Assembly: GCF_009498215.1 (NCBI RefSeq)
Contig: NZ_CP043499.1
Span: 992,001-1,056,000, forward strand
DNA from: Rhizobium grahamii
Lineage (GTDB): Bacteria > Pseudomonadota > Alphaproteobacteria > Rhizobiales > Rhizobiaceae
DNA: 64,000 nt
Reading direction: 5' to 3'
The position numbers were made by a program, and so were the translations under genes. How positions within the stretch are numbered: position 1 is the first letter of the stretch; each line of letters starts with the position of its first letter. Below, piece by piece: positions 55,182 to 64,000 of the stretch. The notes beneath the pieces were generated by a model. It saw only the letters and a program-made list of their open reading frames with translations. It did not search any database and was not told where the DNA came from.

Positions 55182-55502
55182 GTGTCGCGCCCGCGGATGC
55201 CCAACAATAAGGTTGCAACCGCAACATTGCCGGCCAGCTATACTCAAAACTTCCACGACCTAAGCACCTGTTTTATATAACTATTATTTTGGATCTCCGC
55301 GCTTTCCACTGCGGATTTCGCATCCGCAATTTCCAGCCAGGCGCAAGCTCGCGTTCATAGCCGTTGAGTGCGCAACGGGGAATTGCACTCCCCGGCGGGC
55401 TCGATCAAAAATGTGATCAAGCCCCAGCGCGGTCCGACGTCCGGCCTAGCGCCGCGTCCGAATGTCCACCATTCACAAAGGCATATTGGAAAGGTTAGTC
55501 TC
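55182..55502. other. Gene-free stretch upstream of an unknown gene
   Basis: About 320 bp, with an A/T-rich section near 55265-55300 that may hold a promoter for the next gene. An open frame extending upstream of 55503 does not look coding before that ATG. No repeat is seen. Confidence 0.4.
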
Positions 55503-56126
55503 ATGATTTCCGCGATAGCGCTGGCGCGCAGTTACTCCACACGGCTCGCACTTGGCGTCCTGCAAAACAATTCAACCACCGAAACGAACGCCAGCCCTAC
55601 CTCAAGACTTCTCGGCTCTCTGGGCTTCGACAACAGCAGATCGACCCGGCTCAACTCCAAAACCTTATCAATAATCCTGCAAGCTCTGCAAAATCAGGGT
55701 GATGCAGCCGGCGATCAGACTCAGCAGCACACGACGGGATCGATCGGCTCGAAGGATTTCATGACGAAACTCAAGGCGCAGCTTAGCGACAGCGGCAGCG
55801 AACCGATGAGTTACGTCAACAACCGGGAAATGCTCAAGGCGCTGAAAGACGGAACGCTTACGGTCACAAGTCCGGCAACCGGGGAAACGGTGACGGCCTA
55901 TGAGCCGAATAGCTCAAACCACACCTCCAAACCCGAGAAAGGCGACCCGAAGGCCTGGAACAAGTTCCTGGACGAACACCTGAAGCGCGATGAGAAAGGC
56001 AGCTTTGTAAAATCGGCGGATGGGTCGTATGTCGACGCGAAAACCGGGCAGAACGCCTACTTCGAGAAAGTCGACGGCAGCTATTATTACTTCACGTGGC
56101 CCGGAAAAATGTCGGCAGATGTATAA
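55503..56126 (+). CDS. Protein of unknown function
   Basis: Not recognised. A 207-residue, hydrophilic protein without signal peptide or membrane span. The N-terminal 60 residues are Ser/Thr/Asn-rich (NSTTETNASPTSRLLGSLGF). The C-terminal half is compact and charged, with KAWNKFLDEHLKRDEKGSFV, SADGSYVDAKTG and a Tyr/Phe-rich end GSYYYFTWPGK. I start at ATG 55503, where GGAAAGG lies about 8 bp upstream, rather than at an in-frame start 135 bp earlier. It is followed by a strong terminator and stands alone. Low-complexity N-terminus plus folded C-terminus could suit a secreted effector or surface protein, but nothing proves it. Confidence 0.6.
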   Translation: MISAIALARSYSTRLALGVLQNNSTTETNASPTSRLLGSLGFDNSRSTRLNSKTLSIILQALQNQGDAAGDQTQQHTTGSIGSKDFMTKLKAQLSDSGSEPMSYVNNREMLKALKDGTLTVTSPATGETVTAYEPNSSNHTSKPEKGDPKAWNKFLDEHLKRDEKGSFVKSADGSYVDAKTGQNAYFEKVDGSYYYFTWPGKMSADV

Positions 56127-56159
56127 CCAACGGGTGTGGTGAACGGCCAATGCAATTCA

Positions 56160-56191
56160 GGTAAACCAACGCAATAGAACGTTGGTTTACC
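56160..56191 (+). terminator. Terminator hairpin
   Basis: GGTAAACCAACG-CAATAGAA-CGTTGGTTTACC is a perfect 12-bp stem with an 8-base loop, 33 bp after the unknown gene and 36 bp before the large kinase gene. A T-containing tail TTCGTTTGG follows. It most likely ends the upstream transcript; a regulatory role for the kinase gene cannot be excluded. Confidence 0.7.
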
Positions 56192-56227
56192 TTCGTTTGG
56201 TGGGGGCGATTCATGTAAAATGTATGA

Positions 56228-59200
56228 ATGTCGCCGATCCATACAGCAGCACAATCCGATCTGACGACCGAAGCGGACCTAGCATTCGCCGCCTCGATCG
56301 CAGCTGCCATACTTAGCGATGCTCCTGTCATAGCCGAAAAACTCCATTCCGAAGCTGACCGAGTTTGGTATCGAGTAAGCGGATCGGGCGGCCAAGCCGT
56401 ACTCGTTCAAGCTGCCGTCAGTGACCCCTCTGGAAAGTGGGCGGAATTGCTTACTCGCGAGTTCGATCTCCTGAGTGGCTTTGCGCAGAGCCCGGCCATA
56501 CTACATCCGCTCCACGTGAGTGTAGGTGCTCAGCGGATCGGAATTGCCTTCCAAGACCCGGGCGGAGTTCCCTTGGTCGGCGTCTTTCGAACTCCCGACT
56601 GGGAACGTCGCTCCGCCGAACGAAAGCTCGAGGTCGCTTACCACGTCGCCAGGGCATTGCGGCTCGTTCACGAGAGCGGATTGATCCACGGGGACGTAAG
56701 ACCCGACAACTGTTTTCTGAAGACGTCGGGGGAGATTGCCTTGGCAGGTTTCGGCCGCGCGGGCCGGGCTCACCCTGAGACCGCCTCCTTGCCGGCATTC
56801 CCACTGGCAGCGCCAGCCTACATGTCCCCAGAGGAGACGGGACGGACCAATCGCCAACCCGATCAACGCAGCGATCTCTACAGCCTTGGCGTAACGCTCT
56901 TCGAGCTATTGACAAACACCCTGCCCTTCGCGGCCTCGGATCCGCTGGAATGGGCGCATCGCCACCTGACCGCCCGTCCCCCAAAGCCCAGTGCGAGATC
57001 GGAGCGGTTGCCGGAGCAGGTGGACGCTATTCTGCTCAAGTTGCTAGAGAAGGATCCCGACCACCGATATCAGTCTGCCCGTGCAGTGGAGAGCGATCTT
57101 CGACGCTGCTTGGTCGAATGGGCCTCCGGAGGAAAGGTTGACCGCTTTCCAGTTGCCCGTGGCGACCTGTTCAGACATTCGGGTCACGAGGCAACGTTGT
57201 ACGGACGCGATATCGCTCGACAACTTCTCCTGAACTCGGCCGAGCGCGTGGCGGCATGTGGAGATAGCGAACTCGTTCTCGTGACGGGGCAAGCAGGCAT
57301 CGGCAAATCGTCTCTAGTGGCCGGTATTCAGCAGACCCTTATCGGCCGCGGCTTCCTTTTCGCCGAAGGTAAATTCGACCAGAATAGATGGGACACCCCC
57401 TATGCCACAATTGTTCAGGCATTTCGGGGGCTGGTCCGACAACTGCTGGCGAAGGATGAACCAGCGCTTGATGAATGGCGGGCAAATTTCGCCAGGGCGC
57501 TGGGGGATAATGCCGGGTCGATCATTGATCTTGTCCCCGAGCTTGCGCACGTCATCGGACATCAGCCGACGGTGATGGCCGCCGAGCTCACAACTGCCGC
57601 CGTCCGTTTCAAGCACGTCTTCAAAGCCTTCTTGAGCGTCTTTGCCACCGCAGAGCATCCGTTGGTGATATTCGTCGACGATTTGCAATGGCTTGATCCT
57701 GCCACTCTCGATCTGATCCACGTTCTCGCGACGGAGAATGAGTTAAAACATACGCTGATCGTCATCGCGTATCGCGATGACGAGATCGATTCCACGCATT
57801 CTCTCGCCACCGTCTTGCCGAGCGTTCGGCAAATGCCTCGCCGGGTTACCGAAATCAGGCTCGAGAGATTGTCGCCGACCGACCTGGTGCGCTTATTGGC
57901 GAATGTCTTCTCTTGTGCTCCGGATCGCGTAGCAACGTTAGCTGCGATCGTCGGCGAGAAGACTGGTGGAAATCCGTTTTTTGCCCTCCAGTTTATTCGG
58001 AAACTCGCCGCCGACGGAGTTCTAACCTTCCATCCGGAAACCTCCGAATGGGATTGGAACGAGGAGGAAGTCACGGGCCGAAACGTTACCCAGAACGTTG
58101 CCCAGCTACTTTCGCTTCAATTGGATGGGCTGCCCGAAAATACGAAGACCGCACTGGGAATTCTGTCCCTGTTGGGCAACACGACCGACACTGACACAGC
58201 TGCGCTCACTCTCGGAATATCCACAGACGAACTTGGGCCGATACTCCGTCCGGCCACCGAAGCGGGCATGGTACGAATATCCTCCGGTTCAATTTCGTTC
58301 ATTCATGACGAAATCCAGAAGGCGGCATACCTCTCGATAGGCGGCAGCGAGCGCATCAGGGAGCACCTGAGGATCGGACGACTGCTACTTGCCAGGACCG
58401 ACGCCACGAGCTTGGACGAGAAGATCTATGAGATCGCCGGGCATTTCGACAAAGCACTCGGCTCCCTTTCGAACAACGAGCGCTTAAGCGTTGCCAATGT
58501 CTTCCTCGCCGCAGGAGAGCGCGCGAAGCAGGCGAGCGCTTATACTTCTGCGCAATCATACTTCGAAAAAGGGCTGACCGTCTTAGATAGAAACACCGAA
58601 GAGATGCATGCTCTATCGTTCAGATTGTGCTTGGGCCTTGCTGAATGTGACATAGTCACGGGAAACCTCTCCTCCGCTGAGGAGCGACTTGGCGCGCTAA
58701 TGAAAAGGACAATCGTCTTCGCGGACCGCGCGGAGGTGATATGCCTGACAGTGTTGCTGTTGTTCACTACCGGCCGAAACGTGGAGGCGGTGGAAGCGGG
58801 AGTGGGCTTTCTGGTGGATGCGGGCATTGCATGGCCGCCCCAGCCAAACCACGCTGATGTTGTCAGCGAATTCGAGGAACTTCACCGGCAGCTACTCGAG
58901 CGACCGATCGAGGAACTTGCAGGCTCCCCCGAGATGACCGACCAACACATCATGTCTTGCATGGCAGTGATGACCGAGGTCTTCCCAGCGGCCTACGCCG
59001 TTGATCGTCGGCTGATGGAATTTCTGTTGTTGCGCATGACCGTCCTCAGCCTTCAACACGGCTTGTGCGACAGTTCCAGTGTCGCTTTTTCGGCATTGAA
59101 CATGGCGCTCGGTGTTCAATTCGGTGACTACGCAACGGCGTACAAGTTCGGCGAACTGTCGCGAAGGCTCGTGGACCAGGGCCGAGCCGGCAGATACAAG

Positions 59201-61837
59201 GCACGCGTCTACTCCCTCTTCGCAGGCTTCGCGGTTCCCTGGATCAAACCACTGTCGTACAGTGCGCCGCTTACCGAAGAGGCTTTTCGCATCAGCACGG
59301 CGACGGGTGACCTCGCCTTTGCCGCATACAACGCTCGAAACCACATCACGCACGACATAATGTCGGGCAAACCGCTCAGCGAGGTCCAAGAGCGGGCGGA
59401 AAGCGCACTTGCTTTCGCCCGCACAGTGGAGCTTGGCCTGCCGCAGGAGAATTTCTTCAGCCAAGCACGGTTCATAAGGAAGCTGCGGGGTATCGCAGCC
59501 GACGGAAGTGCAGATGTCGATGGTTGGGCGATCGGGCAGGTTGATCCTCAGCCCGGCGCTGCGATGATGATCTGTTATCACTGGGTTTTCCGTCTGGTCG
59601 AACACTACTTGGCCGAAGACTTTACTGCCGCGCGGGAAGCCGCCTCCCACATAGAGCCGATCAAATGGGCCATGCGATCTTCGATCGAGGAAGCCGAATT
59701 CGAATTCTACGCGGGCCTTAACTCATCCGCGTTGGCAGTTCGCGATGTGATCCCCGCCGGCCGCCGCGAACAGCACCTCGAAGAACTGCGTAGGCGCCAC
59801 GCGCGGCTGGCTACATGGGCAACCGGATGCCAGGAAACCTTCGCTTGCCGAGAAGCGTTGCTCGCCGCCGAGGTTGCTAAGTTGGAAGGTAGGGGCGCGG
59901 AGGCACAAACACTCTACGAAAAGGCCATCCGAACTGCCAGGGCGAACGGATTTCTCCAGGTGGACGCAATCGCCAGCGAGTTGGCGGGACGCTACTATGT
60001 CACACAAGGATTGGACATCCCGGCTGAAGCCTATCTCAAGCGCGCGAGAGAGGCCTTTTCGCGATGGGGCGCGGCTGCGAAGGTCAGGCTTCTGGACTTC
60101 AGCTTCATCAACCTGACCGATCGCGCATCACTGCCGCAATCACATGCGTCTCTGACATTGCCTGTTGCGTCGTTGGATATTGATGCCGTCGGCAAGGCAT
60201 CTCGCGTGCTGTCGAGCGAGACTGTACTCGCCAGCCTTGTCGAAAAGCTGATGAAGCTTGTCGTGCAACATTCCGGCGCCGAGCGCGGTGTCTTGATGCT
60301 CCTCTCAGGCAACGAGCTCTTTATAGAAGCAACGGCAGCGACACGGGAGTCTGAGATAGACGTCAAACAGGACCGGAGGCTACCTACGGGATCCGAACTT
60401 CCAACGTCCGTTCTGCAATATGTACTGCGCACGCAGTCTCCCGTAGCCTTGCACGACGTGGCGGTAGGAATCTTCGACCCCGCTGACGAATACTTCCAGG
60501 CGAACCAACCACGATCGATCCTATGCGTACCGGTCTTCAATGCGACAGACCTGATTGGTCTTCTGTATGTCGAGAACAACGTCGTCTCCGATGTCTTCTC
60601 TGAAGATCGCACATCAGTCTTGGGCTTCCTCGCCTCGCAGGCGGGCATATGGCTTGGCAATGCGAGGCTCTATTCCGAACTTCAACGGAGCGAGACTTGG
60701 CTACGCGAAGCGCAACGACTCAGCCGCACAGGCAGCTTCTACTGGAGCGACGAGTTGGATAAACTCGAATGCTCAGAGGAAATCCATCGCATACTCCGCC
60801 TCCCCCGGGATCATGTCTTGACCATTGGCGGCCTAGGCGCCCTCGTCCACCCCGCGGAGCGGTCCGATTTTATCCAACTCGTCGACGGCGCTCGGGATTT
60901 CGGCGCCGACATTGATCGTCAGTTCAAATTGCAGTTACACGACGGCAGCACGCGTGATGTCCGTTTGGTGACGCGTAGCGGCTATGACGCGAACGGCGGC
61001 CGCCGGCATCTCGGCTCGCTGCAGGACGTCAGCGAAATGCAACGAACGCAAGACGTGCTTGCGCGTATCAGCGCCGAGCTCGCCCATGTCTCGCGCACCG
61101 CCACTCTTGGCGTCCTCGCTGCATCAATCGCGCACGAGGTCAGCCAGCCTTTGTTGGGCGTGGTAGCAAACGCGGAAACCTGCCAGATCATGCTCAACTC
61201 CGACCCACCCGACCTTGATGGCGCACGGCGAACTGCGGCACGCAGCCTCAGGGACGGAAACCGCGCGGCCGAGACCATCCGGCGTCTCCGCAGCCTGTTC
61301 GGCAGCAGGTCGCCCACCATCGAATCTTTCGACTTGAATGACGTGATACGCGAGGTTCTGACGCTTGCCGGAAACGAGCTTCAAGCGAATGACATACTGG
61401 TGCACACATCGTTTAAACGAGGATTGCCCTCGGCCTCTGGAGACAGGGTACAGGTTCAGCAGGTCGTGCTGAACATTCTGCTAAATGCGGTCGATGCCGT
61501 TCAGGGATTGCCCGGAGGCAGGCGCTCCATCAGCATCTCCACCAGACCTTACGGCGACGATGAGGTGCGGATCGACATTACCGACAACGGCTGCGGCATC
61601 GACGCTGACGACAGCGAACGCCTGTTCGAAGCGTTCTATACAACGAAGTCGAACGGCATGGGCGTTGGCCTATCGGTAAGCAAGGCGATCGTTGACAGCG
61701 TCGGAGGTCAAATCTGGGCGGCGGCAGATTCAGGTGGCGGCGCGACCTTTTCTTTTACCCTTAAACGTGCCAGCAGTTCGGGTGACAAGCGAAGCAGCTC
61801 TGAAGCGAACGGATCGCGGCCTGACCGCAACGCCTGA
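56228..61837 (+). CDS. Giant kinase-like / AAA-ATPase / GAF / PAS / histidine kinase protein
   Basis: An 1869-residue signalling protein. Residues 10-290 form a Ser/Thr-kinase-like domain with HGDVRPDNC (near 154) and YMSPEETGRTNRQPDQRSDL. The usual beta-3 Lys is a Gln-type position (AVLVQAAV) and DFG reads GFG, so it may be a pseudokinase. An ATPase domain follows with Walker A GQAGIGKSS (near 353) and Walker B VIFVDDLQW (near 480). After a helical repeat-like region come a GAF domain (about 1330-1475), PAS (about 1485-1605), HisKA with phospho-His in SIAHEVSQPL (near 1635), and an HATPase domain with NILLNAVDAV, DNGCGI and GMGVGLSVSK. No membrane span is evident. A receiver gene follows after 17 bp. 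Confidence 0.88.
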   Translation: MSPIHTAAQSDLTTEADLAFAASIAAAILSDAPVIAEKLHSEADRVWYRVSGSGGQAVLVQAAVSDPSGKWAELLTREFDLLSGFAQSPAILHPLHVSVGAQRIGIAFQDPGGVPLVGVFRTPDWERRSAERKLEVAYHVARALRLVHESGLIHGDVRPDNCFLKTSGEIALAGFGRAGRAHPETASLPAFPLAAPAYMSPEETGRTNRQPDQRSDLYSLGVTLFELLTNTLPFAASDPLEWAHRHLTARPPKPSARSERLPEQVDAILLKLLEKDPDHRYQSARAVESDLRRCLVEWASGGKVDRFPVARGDLFRHSGHEATLYGRDIARQLLLNSAERVAACGDSELVLVTGQAGIGKSSLVAGIQQTLIGRGFLFAEGKFDQNRWDTPYATIVQAFRGLVRQLLAKDEPALDEWRANFARALGDNAGSIIDLVPELAHVIGHQPTVMAAELTTAAVRFKHVFKAFLSVFATAEHPLVIFVDDLQWLDPATLDLIHVLATENELKHTLIVIAYRDDEIDSTHSLATVLPSVRQMPRRVTEIRLERLSPTDLVRLLANVFSCAPDRVATLAAIVGEKTGGNPFFALQFIRKLAADGVLTFHPETSEWDWNEEEVTGRNVTQNVAQLLSLQLDGLPENTKTALGILSLLGNTTDTDTAALTLGISTDELGPILRPATEAGMVRISSGSISFIHDEIQKAAYLSIGGSERIREHLRIGRLLLARTDATSLDEKIYEIAGHFDKALGSLSNNERLSVANVFLAAGERAKQASAYTSAQSYFEKGLTVLDRNTEEMHALSFRLCLGLAECDIVTGNLSSAEERLGALMKRTIVFADRAEVICLTVLLLFTTGRNVEAVEAGVGFLVDAGIAWPPQPNHADVVSEFEELHRQLLERPIEELAGSPEMTDQHIMSCMAVMTEVFPAAYAVDRRLMEFLLLRMTVLSLQHGLCDSSSVAFSALNMALGVQFGDYATAYKFGELSRRLVDQGRAGRYKARVYSLFAGFAVPWIKPLSYSAPLTEEAFRISTATGDLAFAAYNARNHITHDIMSGKPLSEVQERAESALAFARTVELGLPQENFFSQARFIRKLRGIAADGSADVDGWAIGQVDPQPGAAMMICYHWVFRLVEHYLAEDFTAAREAASHIEPIKWAMRSSIEEAEFEFYAGLNSSALAVRDVIPAGRREQHLEELRRRHARLATWATGCQETFACREALLAAEVAKLEGRGAEAQTLYEKAIRTARANGFLQVDAIASELAGRYYVTQGLDIPAEAYLKRAREAFSRWGAAAKVRLLDFSFINLTDRASLPQSHASLTLPVASLDIDAVGKASRVLSSETVLASLVEKLMKLVVQHSGAERGVLMLLSGNELFIEATAATRESEIDVKQDRRLPTGSELPTSVLQYVLRTQSPVALHDVAVGIFDPADEYFQANQPRSILCVPVFNATDLIGLLYVENNVVSDVFSEDRTSVLGFLASQAGIWLGNARLYSELQRSETWLREAQRLSRTGSFYWSDELDKLECSEEIHRILRLPRDHVLTIGGLGALVHPAERSDFIQLVDGARDFGADIDRQFKLQLHDGSTRDVRLVTRSGYDANGGRRHLGSLQDVSEMQRTQDVLARISAELAHVSRTATLGVLAASIAHEVSQPLLGVVANAETCQIMLNSDPPDLDGARRTAARSLRDGNRAAETIRRLRSLFGSRSPTIESFDLNDVIREVLTLAGNELQANDILVHTSFKRGLPSASGDRVQVQQVVLNILLNAVDAVQGLPGGRRSISISTRPYGDDEVRIDITDNGCGIDADDSERLFEAFYTTKSNGMGVGLSVSKAIVDSVGGQIWAAADSGGGATFSFTLKRASSSGDKRSSSEANGSRPDRNA

Positions 61838-61854
61838 ATGGGGACGTTATCGAC

Positions 61855-62214
61855 ATGCACTCCCCACCAAACATCGCGATCATCGACGACGATCAATCGG
61901 TGCGAGAGTCATTGATCGATCTTCTCGAGGTACTGGGTTTTTCGCCGACGTCCTACGCATCCGCATTTGAGTTTCTTGCTTCTTCGTCAATCTCGCAGAC
62001 GGATTGCTTGCTGCTCGACATATCGATGCCTGGAATGAACGGCGTCGAGCTCAACGCAGAACTGACGAGCCGGTCGATCAACATCCCGGTGGTGTTCATG
62101 ACGGGTCACGCACAGGAAGCGATGATCTCGGAGGCGAGATCGGCGGGGGCCTGTCTCTTCAAACCGTTTGCGGGTCGGGAGCTGAAGGCGGCCATCGAAG
62201 CCGCCATCACTTAG
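61855..62214 (+). CDS. Stand-alone receiver-domain response regulator
   Basis: A 119-residue single CheY/FixJ-type receiver domain. The acidic pair D11-D12 in IIDDDQSVR, phospho-acceptor D55 in LLLDISMPGMNG, T83 in FMTGH and K103 in FKPF are all present. There is no output domain. It lies 17 bp downstream of the giant histidine kinase and overlaps the convergent sensor kinase gene by 8 bp, so either kinase may phosphorylate it. It could relay phosphate to another protein or act by binding. Confidence 0.9.
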   Translation: MHSPPNIAIIDDDQSVRESLIDLLEVLGFSPTSYASAFEFLASSSISQTDCLLLDISMPGMNGVELNAELTSRSINIPVVFMTGHAQEAMISEARSAGACLFKPFAGRELKAAIEAAIT

Positions 62215-64000
62215 CCGGCTGTGGCAAATCCGAAGGTTCCGCTTCTGGCTCAGGCGCAACCGTTCCAAGCGGCAGCGTAAAGATAAACGCCGCTCCCGTA
62301 GGTTCGGACGCCTCCGCCCAGAGCCGACCGCCATGGGCCTCGACGATCGACTTGCAGATGGCGAGCCCCATACCCATCCCGTCCGACTTGGTCGTGAAGA
62401 AAGGTTCAAAGACCCGGTCAGTGGACACCAGGCCAGGCCCATTGTCGCGCACCGCAATCTTGATGACAGCGCCCTCCCTCCTGGCGTCGATCGAGAGCCT
62501 TGCCCGGCCCGTTCCATGATACCCGGCCTCCAGGCCGTTTCTCATGAGGTTGACGAGGACCTGCTGAATCTGCACGCGATCGAGTGCGATGCTCGGCAGA
62601 TCGGGCTCGATCGTCACGTCCAGGCGTACATCTCTACGAATAGCGTCTTCCGTAAGGAGTTCGCGCGCCAATCCCACGACCTCCTTGATAGAGCTGGGCT
62701 GCTTGGCATCGTTGCTATGCTTGAACAGCGCACGTACTCGGTTGAAGACATCCATTGTCGTTTCCGCGCTTCGCATGACCCGTTCCAGAGCCTTCAGGGC
62801 GCGCTCAACATTTGGCGGATCTGCGGAAAGCCAACGGTGACTTGCGTCAGAACTGGAGACGACTGCGGCCAGAGGCTGCCCAACTTCGTGAGCTATCGAA
62901 GCGGTCAACTCGGCCAGGCTTGCTGCCTGGCTCGCACGCGCAAGGTTGCGCTGGGCGAGACCGAGTTGCTCCTGATCTCGGACCCAGTCATCGATGTCGA
63001 CGCAGACACCGTTCCATTGGATGATAGCGCCTTCTGTGTTTCGCATCGCCGCGGTGCGGGTTTCGACCCAACGATATTCACCGTCGTATCGCCTTAGACG
63101 ATGTTTCATGACGTAGGGTTCGCCAGTGCGCAGCGAATAAGCGTAACGCTGTCGCACCGCATCGAGGTCGTCGGGATGAATGATCGCGTCGAGCGTTCCC
63201 TCCAGCCGCGACGCGCGAAGACCATCCTTGTCCTCAATCCCGAAACCCAGGAACTCCTGTAGCTTCCGCGAACGATAAATCGGCTTGCCTTCCGTCGTTG
63301 CGCAATAAATCATCGTCGGAAGAGTCTCGACCAGTTCCTTCAGAGACCGCTCGTTCTCCCTCAGAGCTTCCTGAACCACCATCTCGTCGTCGACGTCGAT
63401 CGACAGGCCAAACCACTCGGTTATGTGCCCTGCCTCATCACGGAGCGGCTCAAACCTGCCATCAGTCCAGCGATATCCACCATCGGGTATTTTCCTGCGA
63501 TAGCGAATGGAAAACGCGCTTCCGCTTTCGACGCCCCGCAAAGAGGCCTCGACCGATCCAACGTCTTCCGGATGCACGTATTCCAGCGCCGTCTTCGCAA
63601 ACTCTGAAAGGTTGACCGTAGACAGTCCAAGTTCGTCGAGATACCGCCTGCTGACGTAAAGCAGCTCACCCTCGGGCGTCCAACTGCAAACGTGCACGGG
63701 CAACGCGTCGATCAGCTGTTGAAGATGCCACTCGCTCCGTTTGAGAGCCTCCTCGACCCGAACTTGATCGTCAATGTCCAAACAAAGCCCGTTCCATTGA
63801 ACGAGGCGGCCATTTCGATCGTGAAGAGCCGCAGCCCGGCTCGACATCCATCGATAAACACCGTCGTGCCGGCGCAAGCGGTACTGGGAAGAGAAGCCCT
63901 GCCCGCTGGAAAGTGATTGGGCGAGCTCGGCGCTGAACCTCTCTTGGTCTTCAGGGTGGACAGCAAGCCGGATCATCGCCTCTAGACGAGTACCATCCGC
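62207..64000 (-). CDS. Multi-PAS sensor histidine kinase (N-terminus beyond window)
   Basis: A soluble histidine kinase of at least 597 residues. The frame is open through the right edge, so the start lies outside; an internal ATG at 63976 is not a convincing start because it lies inside a PAS domain (MIRLAVHPEDQERF). Three PAS/PAC units follow, each ending in a WNGLCLDIDD-like PAC motif. Then come HisKA with SIAHEVGQPLAAVVSS, and HATPase with NLMRNGLEAG, DNGPGL and GMGMGLAICK. It is convergent with the receiver gene and overlaps its end by 8 bp. The signal sensed is unknown. Confidence 0.87.
   Translation of the reverse strand, partial: ADGTRLEAMIRLAVHPEDQERFSAELAQSLSSGQGFSSQYRLRRHDGVYRWMSSRAAALHDRNGRLVQWNGLCLDIDDQVRVEEALKRSEWHLQQLIDALPVHVCSWTPEGELLYVSRRYLDELGLSTVNLSEFAKTALEYVHPEDVGSVEASLRGVESGSAFSIRYRRKIPDGGYRWTDGRFEPLRDEAGHITEWFGLSIDVDDEMVVQEALRENERSLKELVETLPTMIYCATTEGKPIYRSRKLQEFLGFGIEDKDGLRASRLEGTLDAIIHPDDLDAVRQRYAYSLRTGEPYVMKHRLRRYDGEYRWVETRTAAMRNTEGAIIQWNGVCVDIDDWVRDQEQLGLAQRNLARASQAASLAELTASIAHEVGQPLAAVVSSSDASHRWLSADPPNVERALKALERVMRSAETTMDVFNRVRALFKHSNDAKQPSSIKEVVGLARELLTEDAIRRDVRLDVTIEPDLPSIALDRVQIQQVLVNLMRNGLEAGYHGTGRARLSIDARREGAVIKIAVRDNGPGLVSTDRVFEPFFTTKSDGMGMGLAICKSIVEAHGGRLWAEASEPTGAAFIFTLPLGTVAPEPEAEPSDLPQPAK

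Overview
The window looks like part of a replicon of an alphaproteobacterium of the Rhizobiaceae (Rhizobium, Agrobacterium or Ensifer type). It is GC-rich and gene-dense, built from many overlapping ABC-transporter operons. It also carries a glycerol locus in the glpD-glpSTPQUV order known from Rhizobium leguminosarum. Species and replicon cannot be fixed from the sequence alone. I see no tRNA, rRNA, CRISPR array, insertion sequence, prophage or replication origin.

1-29.2 kb is an organosulfur or related xenobiotic scavenging region. It holds five LLM-type FMN monooxygenases (SnaA/NtaA/DszA, SfnG and SsuD types) and five acyl-CoA-dehydrogenase-fold flavin monooxygenases (SfnB/DszC type). It also has a DszB-like desulfinase, a triple-rhodanese protein, a nitroreductase, an aldo/keto reductase, a FAD-dependent oxidoreductase, an amidohydrolase and a LysR regulator. 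Transport is served by three paralogous family-5 solute-binding proteins with twin-arginine leaders but only one permease/ATPase core. The genes form several divergent operons. The inferred logic is import of a sulfur compound, successive oxygenation of the sulfone or sulfonate, C-S cleavage to sulfite, and handling of reduced sulfur by rhodanese. All three DszABC functions of the 4S desulfurization route have a recognisable counterpart here. Two adjacent genes in this part carry single-base frameshifts.

29.5-41.7 kb holds a small secreted protein of unknown function and two carbohydrate-type ABC operons on the minus strand. The first is gntR - NanE/NanK fusion - binding protein - two permeases, with no ATPase gene of its own. 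The second is binding protein - ATPase - two permeases - acetyltransferase, with a divergent GntR gene. CTGGT-type repeats and palindromes lie at both regulator genes, suggesting linked amino-sugar control.

41.8-49.4 kb is the glycerol locus: glpD, then ATPases glpS (frameshifted in its Walker A motif) and glpT, permeases glpP and glpQ, small membrane protein glpU and binding protein glpV, closed by a strong hairpin.

49.4-56.2 kb is a mixed stretch: a secreted cupin, a metallo-beta-lactamase-fold hydrolase, a truncated GFA-type gene and an AhpD-like protein. It also contains a nitric-oxide module of flavohemoglobin hmp, a truncated hemoglobin/DUF1971 fusion and a divergent NsrR-type Rrf2 regulator with a long palindrome between them. 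A gene of unknown function follows.

56.2-64 kb is a signalling cluster. It holds an 1869-residue kinase-like/AAA-ATPase/GAF/PAS/histidine kinase, a stand-alone receiver protein, and a convergent multi-PAS histidine kinase that runs off the end of the window.
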